From: an uncultured Hyphomicrobiales bacterium
Lineage (GTDB): Bacteria; Pseudomonadota; Alphaproteobacteria; Rhizobiales; Xanthobacteraceae
DNA: 40,029 nucleotides
Assembly: GCA_903839845.1 (NCBI GenBank)
Contig: CAIMEA010000184.1
Span: forward strand, 1 to 40,029
Direction of reading: 5' to 3'
The position numbers and the translations under genes are program-made. Below are positions 16,549 to 25,381 of this stretch, in pieces; the stretch's first letter is position 1, and each line of letters opens with the position of its first letter. The notes under the pieces are model-generated. The model ran no database searches, was not told the origin of the DNA, and was given only the letters and a program-made list of their open reading frames with translations.

Positions 16549-16570
16549 TTCAGCACGGGGAAAGCGCTCG

Positions 16571-16996
16571 ATGTTCGCTCTTGGCTTTCCCCTGCTGCTG
16601 GTCCCTTTCGCGATCTACAACATCATCGCTTTTCTGATGCCGGGCCTGAGCTGGACCGGCGCGCTTACAACCGTGCACATGGTGTCGGGCAGCGAGTGGA
16701 GCATGTCGATCGGCGACATGCTGATTGGGTTCGCCATCGTCGTCCTGTTCGGCGAGATGATGAAAGCGACCCGCATCGGCATTCGCACCGTGGTCGATCA
16801 CGGCCTGTCGCTGCTGTTGTTCCTGGTCATGCTGGTCGAGTTCATCCTGGTCAAGCAGGCGGCGACCGCAACGTTTTTCCTTTTGCTGATCATCGGCATC
16901 GTCGACGTGATGGGCGGCTTCGCCATTACCTTGCGCTCGGCGCAGCGCGACCTCACGGTCGAAGGCACCGTCCCGAACATCACCACCTCCCAATAG
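16571..16996 (+). CDS. Small multi-spanning membrane protein, function unknown
   Basis: 141 residues with four clear hydrophobic segments ('FGFPLLLVPFAIYNIIAFL'-like at about 4-23, then about 46-62, 76-96 and 100-118), and a polar C-terminal tail. I recognise no domain. GGGGAAAG precedes the ATG at a suitable distance. It is probably co-transcribed with rpmF and lies 13 bases upstream of the gamma-glutamyltransferase homologue. A periplasmic loop between helices 1 and 2 contains 'TTVHMVSGSEWSMSIGD'. Confidence 0.85.
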   Translation: MFALGFPLLLVPFAIYNIIAFLMPGLSWTGALTTVHMVSGSEWSMSIGDMLIGFAIVVLFGEMMKATRIGIRTVVDHGLSLLLFLVMLVEFILVKQAATATFFLLLIIGIVDVMGGFAITLRSAQRDLTVEGTVPNITTSQ

Positions 16997-17009
16997 TTCG
17001 GACACTAAA

Positions 17010-18590
17010 ATGAGCCGCGACTTCCAACTGCCCGGCCGCTCGCCGGTGATCGCTTGCGACGGCATGGCGGCGACCTCGCATCCGCTGGCCACTTTGGCGG
17101 CCATCGATGCGCTGCGCGCCGGCGGCACGGCGGCCGACGCCGCGGTCGCCGCGGTCGCGGTCTTGTGCGTGGTCGAGCCGGCCATGACCGGCATCGGCGG
17201 CGATTGTTATTCGCTGGTCTCGAAGCCGGGCCAGCCTGTGTGGGGTTACAACGGCTCCGGCCGCGCCGGCCGCAAGGCGTCGTTCGAGGCCTTGCGCACG
17301 CAAGGCATGACCGAGATCGGCGCGTCGATTCACGCCGTCACCGTGCCCGGCGCGCTCGACGCCTGGGAAGCGATCCTGAAGGATCATGGCCGCTTCGGCC
17401 TCGACCGCGTGCTGCAAAGCGCGATCAAGCATGCCGAGAGTGGATTTCCCGTCGCCGCCCGCGTTGCCTTCGACTGGAAGCGCAACGAGGCCAAGCTGAA
17501 GGCCGATGCTGGCGCGTCGAAACATTATCTGTTCAACGGCGGCGCGCCGAACGAGGGCGACGTCATCCGCTTTCCGGCGCTGGCGCAGACCTTGAAGACG
17601 CTTGCCGCTAAAGGCGCGCGCGCTTTCTACGAAGGCGAACTCGCCGACGACATGGCGCGGACACTCGGCGCAAAAGGCTCGTTCATCGACGCAGAGGATT
17701 TTTCCAATCATCACGGCGATCGGGTCACGCCGATTTCGACCAACTACAAAGGCCTCGATCTCGTCGAGATCCCGCCGAACGGGCAGGGCCTGGTCGCGCT
17801 GGTGATGCTCAATATCCTTGAGAATTTCGACGTCGCCGCGCTCGATCCGTTTGGCGTCGAGCGCTTTCATTTGCTGCTCGAAACCGCGCGGCTGGCCTAT
17901 GCCGTGCGCGACACCCACATCGCCGACGACGCGCATATGCGCACGCCGGTTGCCGATCTCCTCGACAAGAAATTCGGCAAGCAGCTCGCCGGGCTCATCG
18001 ACATGAGCAGGAAGTCGCAATTGCCGGCCGCGCCCGCGCCGCAAAGCGACACAGTGTATCTCAGCGTCGTCGACCGCGACCGCACCGCGGTGTCCTTCAT
18101 CAATTCGCTCTATTCCGGCTTCGGCCTCGGCGTCTGCACCGAGAAAAGCGGCATCATGCTGACCAACCGGGGCGCCTGCTTCACGCTGGAAGCCGATCAC
18201 CCGAATACATTCGGCCCGGACAAACGGCCGATGCACACGATCATCCCCGGCATGACCATGCGCAACGGCCGTTGCGACATGAGCTTCGGCGTGATGGGCG
18301 GCGCGTACCAGCCCATGGGACACGTTCAGATCGTCAACAATATGCTCGACTACGGCATGGACGTGCAGCAGGCGATCGACTTCCCGCGCTTTTTCTTTGA
18401 AGGCGAGAAAGTTCTCGTCGAGAGCGGCACGTCGCGGGCCGTCATCGACGGCCTGATCGCGCGCGGCCATAAAGTCGCCAAGGCTGATATGCCCTGGGGC
18501 GGCGCGCAGGCCGTCAAGATCGACTGGGACCGCGGTGTATTGATAGGCGGCTCAGACGCGCGCAAGGACGGCCTGGCGCTCGGGTACTGA
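17010..18590 (+). CDS. Gamma-glutamyltransferase family N-terminal-nucleophile hydrolase
   Basis: 526 residues. Family members cleave themselves into two subunits before a conserved Thr, which then attacks gamma-glutamyl or related amide bonds. Seen: 'AATSHPLATLAAIDALRAGG' at 20-39, 'GIGGDCYSL' at 61-69, the probable nucleophile Thr348 in 'SDTVYLSVVDRDRTAVSFI', 'GPDKRPMHTIIPGM' and 'GVMGGAYQPMGHVQI'. There is no signal peptide, unlike secreted GGTs, so a cytosolic amidohydrolase acting on another substrate is quite possible. It follows the small membrane protein and precedes a Bug-type binding protein after 143 bases. Confidence 0.9.
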   Translation: MSRDFQLPGRSPVIACDGMAATSHPLATLAAIDALRAGGTAADAAVAAVAVLCVVEPAMTGIGGDCYSLVSKPGQPVWGYNGSGRAGRKASFEALRTQGMTEIGASIHAVTVPGALDAWEAILKDHGRFGLDRVLQSAIKHAESGFPVAARVAFDWKRNEAKLKADAGASKHYLFNGGAPNEGDVIRFPALAQTLKTLAAKGARAFYEGELADDMARTLGAKGSFIDAEDFSNHHGDRVTPISTNYKGLDLVEIPPNGQGLVALVMLNILENFDVAALDPFGVERFHLLLETARLAYAVRDTHIADDAHMRTPVADLLDKKFGKQLAGLIDMSRKSQLPAAPAPQSDTVYLSVVDRDRTAVSFINSLYSGFGLGVCTEKSGIMLTNRGACFTLEADHPNTFGPDKRPMHTIIPGMTMRNGRCDMSFGVMGGAYQPMGHVQIVNNMLDYGMDVQQAIDFPRFFFEGEKVLVESGTSRAVIDGLIARGHKVAKADMPWGGAQAVKIDWDRGVLIGGSDARKDGLALGY

Positions 18591-18733
18591 TGGCGCGGTG
18601 CGCACGTGCGTCAAAAGCGCGCTTGAGCGCGCAGGCGCGAAAAACTTCAATTGTCTATCGCCCAGTTTCCCGTACATAGGTCGCAGTGAAATCGGCGCAC
18701 CTAAAGGTCGCCGGATAATCGGGGGGAGACAGG

Positions 18734-19720
18734 ATGAAGCGCTTAATCGTTGCGATCGCCGGGCTGCTGGCAATTCCGTTCATGCTGGGTGCGCCGACGG
18801 CGCAGGCGCAGGATTATCCTTCGCGCCCGATCACCATCGTCGTGCCTTTGGCGCCGGGTTCGGGCATGGATACTTTGGTGCGCCTTTATGCCGAGAAGCT
18901 GCAGCAGTCGCTCGGCAAGCCGGTCGTCGTCGAGAACAAGCCGGGCGCCTCGCTGATGCTGGCGGCGACGGCGGTCGCGGCCGCGCCGGCCGATGGCTAC
19001 ACGTTGATGGTGTCGACCAGTTCGGCGATGGCGATCAACCTGGTGCTGTTCAAGAAGGTCAATTACGACCCGGTCAAGGATTTCGTTCCGGTTTCATTTT
19101 ATGTGAAGTCGCCGTTCATTCTGGTGGTCAATCCGGACCTGGACGCCAAGACGGTGCCGGAACTCATCAAGCTCGCCAAGGAAAGCAAGACGCCGCTCAA
19201 TTACAGTTCGCCGGGCGTCGGTGTGGCGCAGCATCTTTCAGTCGAATACATGAAGCAGAAATACGGACTCGATATGGTGCATGTGCCCTATCGCAGCACG
19301 CCGCAATCGATCACCGACATCATGGCCGGTCACGTCCAGCTCGGCTTTGCCGAAGCCGGCGCGTCGCTGCCGCTGATCCGCGAAGGCAAACTGCGCGCGC
19401 TGGCGGTTTCGTCATCGACCCGCCTGCCGCTTTTGCCGGACGTTCCGACCTTCGCCGAGGCGGCCAATGCGCCGGACTTCGAGACCGTGTCGTGGCACAT
19501 GCTGTTTGCGCCGGCGGCGACGCCGAAGCCGATCCTCGACCGGCTGCATGCGGAAATGAGCAAGATCATGGCCGATCCGGAGATGAAACAGAAAGCCGCG
19601 ACCATCGGCCTGTTGCCGATCGATCCGCCGTCGATCGCCGATACGGAAAAGTATCTGGCGTCGGAGCGGGACAAGTGGGGCTCGCTGGTGCGCAAGCTTG
19701 GGCTCGAAGGCTCGCAATAG
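18734..19720 (+). CDS. Bug-family (TctC) periplasmic substrate-binding protein
   Basis: 328 residues. Seen: a signal peptide of about 25 residues ending 'APTAQAQ', then 'DYPSRPITIVVPLAPGSGMD', the canonical N-terminus of mature Bug proteins, plus 'VVENKPGASLMLAATAVA' and 'PYRSTPQSITDIMAGHVQLG'. These bind small carboxylates or related ligands for TctAB-type transporters; no TctA or TctB is nearby, as is common for this expanded family. GGGGGGAGACAGG precedes the ATG. The adjacent gamma-glutamyltransferase homologue hints at an amide or amino-acid-derived ligand, but that is speculation. Confidence 0.93.
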   Translation: MKRLIVAIAGLLAIPFMLGAPTAQAQDYPSRPITIVVPLAPGSGMDTLVRLYAEKLQQSLGKPVVVENKPGASLMLAATAVAAAPADGYTLMVSTSSAMAINLVLFKKVNYDPVKDFVPVSFYVKSPFILVVNPDLDAKTVPELIKLAKESKTPLNYSSPGVGVAQHLSVEYMKQKYGLDMVHVPYRSTPQSITDIMAGHVQLGFAEAGASLPLIREGKLRALAVSSSTRLPLLPDVPTFAEAANAPDFETVSWHMLFAPAATPKPILDRLHAEMSKIMADPEMKQKAATIGLLPIDPPSIADTEKYLASERDKWGSLVRKLGLEGSQ

Positions 19721-19735
19721 CATCGGCGTCGAAAG

Positions 19736-19972
19736 TCAGGACTGGATAAAATTCCGTCCGGCTTCGGTGGCGAAGACATATGAACCGCGGCCGTCGAGTT
19801 GCTTGCGCTCGACGAAGCCGCGGTCGGACGCCGCTTCCCACACCATCAGGCGCGGACATGACGTGCGCCATGTGTCGATCACGTCGCGGTATTGCCGCGG
19901 CTCTTTCGTGATCCATTCGACCAGATCGCGAACCAGCGGTTCGATGATGGTGGATTCGCTCGCCTGGGCCAT
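19736..19972 (-). CDS. Small conserved-looking protein of unknown function (78 aa)
   Basis: I cannot assign a function. The sequence has a charged N-terminal helix ('STIIEPLVRDLVEWITKE'), then 'YRDVIDTWRTSCPRLMVWEA' and a C-terminal 'TEAGRNFIQS' that looks like the end of a winged-helix or MarR/PadR-like fold. A good Shine-Dalgarno (GGAGGAG) sits just before ATG 19972, which supports a real gene. It converges with the Bug gene with only 15 bases between stops. I recall similar short proteins in rhizobial genomes, but that memory should be checked. Confidence 0.75.
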   Translation of the reverse strand: MAQASESTIIEPLVRDLVEWITKEPRQYRDVIDTWRTSCPRLMVWEAASDRGFVERKQLDGRGSYVFATEAGRNFIQS

Positions 19973-20031
19973 GGCTCCTCCGCATTCGGCAAATCGGACG
20001 GCGCAGCGAATATACTAGTTTTCGCGGTGTT

Positions 20032-20313
20032 TTAAAGCGGCGCCAGCGCGCCGGCGCTGCGATAGGCGGCAATGGCTTCCGACGGCTCGGCGCGGCGGCG
20101 CTCGCGCGTCTGCGGCGCCTGGTCCTTGGTGGCGATCAAATGGGCGAGAAAGGCCGCCTGACGATAGACCGGTGACGTCCGCGGCGCGGCCGGGGGCGCA
20201 GTGACGACCAGCGCACGGCTTTCCGGCGCCGGGGCGTCGCGATGGTCGCCGCCGACATCGCGGCCAAAGTCGTTGGCGCTTCCGGCTGCTTGTTGGGCGG
20301 CTTCGACTCGCAT
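20032..20313 (-). CDS. Small uncharacterised protein (93 aa)
   Basis: A proline/alanine-rich N-terminal half is followed by 'VYRQAAFLAHLIATKDQAPQ' and 'TRERRRAEPSEAIAAYRSAG', a compact basic segment that looks conserved rather than random. No known domain. ATG 20313 is preferred; an in-frame GTG at 20358 would add 15 residues. It lies 59 bases upstream of the 78-residue gene on the same strand and is divergent from the GGDEF-EAL gene. The real-gene call rests on codon and residue pattern only. Confidence 0.6.
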   Translation of the reverse strand: MRVEAAQQAAGSANDFGRDVGGDHRDAPAPESRALVVTAPPAAPRTSPVYRQAAFLAHLIATKDQAPQTRERRRAEPSEAIAAYRSAGALAPL

Positions 20314-20466
20314 AGGAACGGCCTGTCTCAGTTCGGGACAATAAACCCTTGTCCGCACTCAGATTGGCAAGCGCCGTGCCGGTGCCGGTTGAATGTGGTT
20401 AACGTCGCGGAAATCGCCTTTTTTCTAATTGTTTAGGGATTTTCGCTAGTTTCCGGCACGGCATTC

Positions 20467-22221
20467 ATGAAGCAGGCAACGCCAGATGTGGCGTGGCGTT
20501 CCCAAAAAGGGGCGAGCGTGACCCATTTCGAGCAAACCGCCGGTGTCCCGGACGCCGCGGAAATTTTGCAGTCGATCGGCGACGCCGCCTATGAGTGGCG
20601 GCTCGACAGCGACGCGTTGATCTGGAGCGGCAACGCCGCCGCGGTGCTCGGCGTCGCCGACATTCACGACATCGCCAGTGGCGCAAGCTTCGCGCGCCGC
20701 ACCGACGCCACCGGCGGCCAAAGCCGCCTCGACGCGATTGAGCATTCCGGCGAGCGCGACGCCGGCGCCGGCGTGCCTTATCAAGTCCAATACGCCTTCA
20801 AGCGCGGCATCGAAGAGCGCACTTGGGTCGAAGACACCGGCCGCTGGTTCGCCGGTCCCGACGGCAAGCCGTTGCGCGCGCATGGAACGCTGCGGGCTAT
20901 AGACGCGCGGCACGCGCGCGAGCGCGATCTGATCCAGCTTGCCAAATTCGACCCGCTGACCGGCGAACTCAACCGCGCCTCGCTGATGGAAATCTTGTCC
21001 ACGACCCTGGAAGAGACCATTCGCTTCCGCGGCTCCTGCGGCTTTCTATTGGTCACCATCGATCATCTCGGCCGGCTCAACGAAGCCTATGGTTTCGACG
21101 TCACCGAGAATGTGATTGCCCAGGTCACCAAGCGCCTGCGCGCGCGGTTGCGCGGCAAGGATCATCTCGGCCGCTTTTCCGGCAACAAGTTCGGCGTGGT
21201 GCTCACCAGTTGCACGCCCGACGAACTGGCGGTCGCCGCCGAACGGCTGCTGACCGGCGTGCGCGATGAGCCGATCGTGACCACGTCCGGCCCCGCCGCC
21301 GTGACCGTGACCATCGGCGGCGTTACCGCGCCGCGGCATGCGCGCACCGTTTCGGAAGTTCTCAGCCGTGCCCAGGATGCGCTGACGGCGGCCCGCGCCA
21401 AGCGCTACGGTTCCTTCGCCGCTTATCAGCCGAATATCGAGCGCGATGCGATGCGCAAGGAAGCGCTGCGCGCCTCGGACGAAATCGTTGCCGCGCTCAA
21501 TGAACGCCGCATTGCGCTCGCCTTCGAGCCGGTGGTCGATGCCGCCAGCCGCGGCGTGTCGTTCTACGAATGTCTGATGCGGGTTTATCGCGAGGACGGC
21601 CGCATCGCTCATGCCAGCGAGATTATTCCGATCGCCGAGCGCGTCGGGCTGATGCGCATGCTCGATTATCGCGTGCTTGAACTGGTGGTCGGCGAACTGG
21701 CGGCGGCGCCAAAGCTGGAACTCAGCGTCAACGTTTCGCCGTCCTCCGCCGTCGATCCGGACTGGTGGGCGGGGCTGGGTGCGATGCTGCGCGCGCATTC
21801 GGGCGCCGCCGAGCGCCTGATTATCGAGATCACCGAGACCGCGGCGATCCAGGACCTCGACGATGCGCGCGGCTTTGTCTCGCGCGTCAAGGATCTCGGC
21901 TGCCGTATCGCCATCGACGATTTCGGCGCCGGCCATACCTCGTTCCGCAACCTGCGCAAGCTCGGCGTCGACATCATCAAGATCGACGGCGCCTTCGTGC
22001 AGAACCTGATGAAGTCGGATGACGACCGTGCCTTCGTGCAGACCTTGATCGACCTGTCGCGCCGGCTTGGTCTCAAGACGGTCGCCGAATGGGTGCAGGA
22101 CGAAGCGGCCGCGCAGGTGCTGCAGGGCTGGGGCTGCGATTACCTGCAGGGCGCCCTGACCGGGCTGGCCAGCACCAACCGCCCCTGGGTCGACGGCAAC
22201 GGCAAGGCCGCGGCGGTTTAA
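20467..22221 (+). CDS. PAS-GGDEF-EAL protein with degenerate GGDEF, probable c-di-GMP phosphodiesterase
   Basis: 584 residues, cytoplasmic (no TM). Order: a PAS-like sensor at about 33-150 ('AAYEWRLDSDALIWSGNAA'), GGDEF domain about 155-320, EAL domain about 335-575. The GGDEF signature is replaced by 'SGNKF' at 238-242, so diguanylate cyclase activity is unlikely. The EAL signature reads Glu368-Cys-Leu; Asn422, Glu454, Asp484-Asp485, Lys505 and Glu541 are present, so phosphodiesterase activity may survive, although 'AEWVQ' replaces the usual 'AEGVE'. An alternative start is GTG 20518, preceded by AAAAAGGGG. It is monocistronic, ending in a family B repeat. Confidence 0.92.
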   Translation: MKQATPDVAWRSQKGASVTHFEQTAGVPDAAEILQSIGDAAYEWRLDSDALIWSGNAAAVLGVADIHDIASGASFARRTDATGGQSRLDAIEHSGERDAGAGVPYQVQYAFKRGIEERTWVEDTGRWFAGPDGKPLRAHGTLRAIDARHARERDLIQLAKFDPLTGELNRASLMEILSTTLEETIRFRGSCGFLLVTIDHLGRLNEAYGFDVTENVIAQVTKRLRARLRGKDHLGRFSGNKFGVVLTSCTPDELAVAAERLLTGVRDEPIVTTSGPAAVTVTIGGVTAPRHARTVSEVLSRAQDALTAARAKRYGSFAAYQPNIERDAMRKEALRASDEIVAALNERRIALAFEPVVDAASRGVSFYECLMRVYREDGRIAHASEIIPIAERVGLMRMLDYRVLELVVGELAAAPKLELSVNVSPSSAVDPDWWAGLGAMLRAHSGAAERLIIEITETAAIQDLDDARGFVSRVKDLGCRIAIDDFGAGHTSFRNLRKLGVDIIKIDGAFVQNLMKSDDDRAFVQTLIDLSRRLGLKTVAEWVQDEAAAQVLQGWGCDYLQGALTGLASTNRPWVDGNGKAAAV

Positions 22222-22229
22222 TGATCCGC

Positions 22230-22345
22230 TGTCATTGCCGGGCTTGACCCGGCAATCCATGAGGTCGTCGAGCCAATAAAAGGCTTACGGAATATTCTTT
22301 TCTTTGCGATCATTCATGGATGCCCGGGTCAAGCCCGGGCATGAC
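22230..22345. repeat. Dispersed long inverted repeat, family B, copy 2
   Basis: Same architecture as 9331-9447: the 33-base left arm (22230-22262) is identical to that copy, and the right arm contains GCCCGGGTCAAGCCCGGGC at 22322-22340. The centre differs in sequence. It fills the gap between the convergent GGDEF-EAL and phaR genes and is a candidate bidirectional terminator. Confidence 0.85.
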
Positions 22346-22374
22346 GGCATTTTGTTCCGACCCGTTGCGCGGGC

Positions 22375-22959
22375 CTATTCCTTGCCGCCGAGCTTATCCA
22401 GCCGCTTCTGCATTTCGTCGAGCTGGCGCTTGAGGTCGTCCATCTCGCCGGCCGATTGCGGTTTGTCGCCGGCCGGCTTGCCATCGTCCGGCTTGCCGCC
22501 GCGCGCGAAGGGCGGCGCGAACATCGCAAATGTCTTCTCGAACATTTCCATATTCCGGCGCACGTGATCTTCCATCGGTCCGAAACCGCCGACGCCGCCG
22601 AAGGCTTGGGTGATCTGCTCGCGGAATTTGCCCTGCTGGCTGGTCAAAGACGACATCGATTGCTCGAGGAAGCGCGGCACCATCATCTGCATGCTGTCGC
22701 CGTAGAAGCGGATCAACTGCCGCAGGAAAGCGATCGGAAGCAGGCTTTGCCCTTCCTTGTTCTCCTGCTCGAAGATGATCTGCGCCAGAACCGAGCGGGT
22801 AATGTCCTCGCTGGTCTTGGCGTCATAGACGACAAAATCCTCGCCATTCTTGACCATGACGGCGAGGTCTTCGAGCGTGACGTAGGTGCTGGTGCCGGTA
22901 TTATAGAGCCGCCGGTTGGCGTATTTTTTGATGGTGACCGGCGCTTTTTCGTCTGCCAT
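22375..22959 (-). CDS. phaR: Polyhydroxyalkanoate synthesis repressor PhaR
   Basis: 194 residues. PhaR binds DNA and PHB granules, repressing phasin and PHB genes until polymer is present. Seen: the N-terminal PHB/PHA accumulation DNA-binding domain 'IKKYANRRLYNTGTSTYVTL' at 10-29, then 'YDAKTSEDITRSVLAQIIFE', and an accumulation-regulator segment 'FLRQLIRFYGDSMQMMVPRF' at 78-97. A linker rich in Gly, Pro and Lys leads to a C-terminal coiled coil ('MDDLKRQLDEMQKRLDKLGG'). The frame is open upstream, but ATG 22959 starts the family's usual sequence. Divergent from phaA. Confidence 0.96.
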   Translation of the reverse strand: MADEKAPVTIKKYANRRLYNTGTSTYVTLEDLAVMVKNGEDFVVYDAKTSEDITRSVLAQIIFEQENKEGQSLLPIAFLRQLIRFYGDSMQMMVPRFLEQSMSSLTSQQGKFREQITQAFGGVGGFGPMEDHVRRNMEMFEKTFAMFAPPFARGGKPDDGKPAGDKPQSAGEMDDLKRQLDEMQKRLDKLGGKE

Positions 22960-23188
22960 GGGATCACTCGCTTCCTCTGCCTGTCCGATAAGCATAACCG
23001 GTTTATGACGCGCCGGGCCACCGTTTTGTGGCGGCGCGGTAAACTTAAGGGGCGTTGCGGCATCCCTTGCGGAAACACGAAAAAAGGGCCAATTCTCAGC
23101 CATAAGCGCGAGGTCCCCATTGTTGACAGGCCGCCTTGGCCTGCTGAGGATGCGGCAGTGCCATAACGGCAGCCTTGCCCCAAGTTGA

Positions 23189-24382
<1,194 letters not shown>

Positions 24383-24479
24383 CGAAAACGCACCAAAGCA
24401 GTGCGTCGAGCGCTGATGCCGCAAAAATTGCTGCGCGGTAAGTTCTTCGCGCTGCACAATAAAAACTGATTGATCTGCG

Positions 24480-24509
24480 TCATGGCCGGCTCGCAAGAGC
24501 CGGCCATGA
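24480..24509. terminator. Perfect GCAA-loop hairpin between phaA and phaB
   Basis: A 13-base perfect stem, TCATGGCCGGCTC (24480-24492) and GAGCCGGCCATGA (24497-24509), closed by GCAA, a GNRA tetraloop. No T-run follows. It could be a partial terminator, an RNA stability element or a dispersed repeat. A smaller stem, ACGCAC/GTGCGT, lies at 24388-24406. Confidence 0.6.
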
Positions 24510-24591
24510 TTGTTAGAGTTCGGCAGCGAAATAAAGTTGATACCAACGCCAAAAGGCGACAGAAATAAAAGCGCAATGGGGAGGATGAAGA

Positions 24592-25317
24592 ATGTCTCGC
24601 GTGGCTTTGGTGACGGGCGGAACCCGCGGTATCGGCGCGGCGATCTCGAAGGCGTTGAAGGACAAGGGCTACAAGGTCGCGGCCACCTACGCCGGCAACG
24701 ACGAAGCCGCGCAGAAATTCAAGGCCGAGACCGGCATCCCCGTTTTCAAATGGGATGTGTCCTCCTTTGAGGCCTGCGGCGCCGGCATCAAGCAGGTCGA
24801 GGCCGAGGTCGGCCCGATCGACATCCTCGTCAACAATGCCGGCATCACCAAGGACGGCATGTTTCACCGCATGACGCCCGACCAATGGAACGCGGTGATC
24901 GGCACCAATCTCGGCTCGCTGTTCAACATGACGCGCCAGGTCTGGGAAGGCATGCGCGCGCGCAAGTTCGGCCGCGTCGTCAACATCTCGTCGATCAATG
25001 GCCAGAAGGGCCAGATGGGCCAGGTCAATTATTCCGCCGCGAAGGCCGGCGAACTCGGCTTCACCAAGGCTTTGGCGCAGGAAGGCGCCAAGGCCGGCAT
25101 CACCGTCAACGCCATCTGCCCGGGCTACATCAACACCGAGATGGTGCAGGCAGTGCCGAAGGACGTCTTGGAAAAATCCATCCTGCCGCTGATCCCGATC
25201 GGCCGCCTCGGCGAGCCGGAAGAAATCGCGCGCTGCGTCGTCTTCCTCGCCAGCGACGACGCCGGCTTGATGACCGGCACGACTTTGTCGGCCAATGGCG
25301 GGCAGTATTTCGCTTAG
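24592..25317 (+). CDS. phaB: Acetoacetyl-CoA reductase
   Basis: A 241-residue SDR enzyme that reduces acetoacetyl-CoA to (R)-3-hydroxybutyryl-CoA, normally with NADPH, for PHB synthesis. Seen: the cofactor motif 'TGGTRGIG' at 8-15, 'NNAGITKDG' at 81-89, and the catalytic Ser134, Tyr147 and Lys151 in 'SSINGQKGQMGQVNYSAAK'; 'CPGYINTEMVQAV' matches PhaB rather than FabG. A strong GGGGAGG precedes ATG 24592. It lies downstream of phaA on the same strand, separated by a hairpin, so it may be partly independent in expression. phaC is not in the window. Confidence 0.96.
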   Translation: MSRVALVTGGTRGIGAAISKALKDKGYKVAATYAGNDEAAQKFKAETGIPVFKWDVSSFEACGAGIKQVEAEVGPIDILVNNAGITKDGMFHRMTPDQWNAVIGTNLGSLFNMTRQVWEGMRARKFGRVVNISSINGQKGQMGQVNYSAAKAGELGFTKALAQEGAKAGITVNAICPGYINTEMVQAVPKDVLEKSILPLIPIGRLGEPEEIARCVVFLASDDAGLMTGTTLSANGGQYFA

Positions 25318-25352
25318 GGTTATTGGTGGTTCAAAATAGTTTGCAGAGCGCG

Positions 25353-25372
25353 GCCTCGCAACAATGCGAGGC
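25353..25372. terminator. Short hairpin between phaB and convergent patatin gene
   Basis: GCCTCGCA (25353-25360), loop ACAA, TGCGAGGC (25365-25372): a perfect 8-base stem 36 bases after the phaB stop and 10 bases before the opposite stop. There is no T-run, so terminator function is inferred from position. Confidence 0.55.
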
Positions 25373-25381
25373 TTCGCCGGG

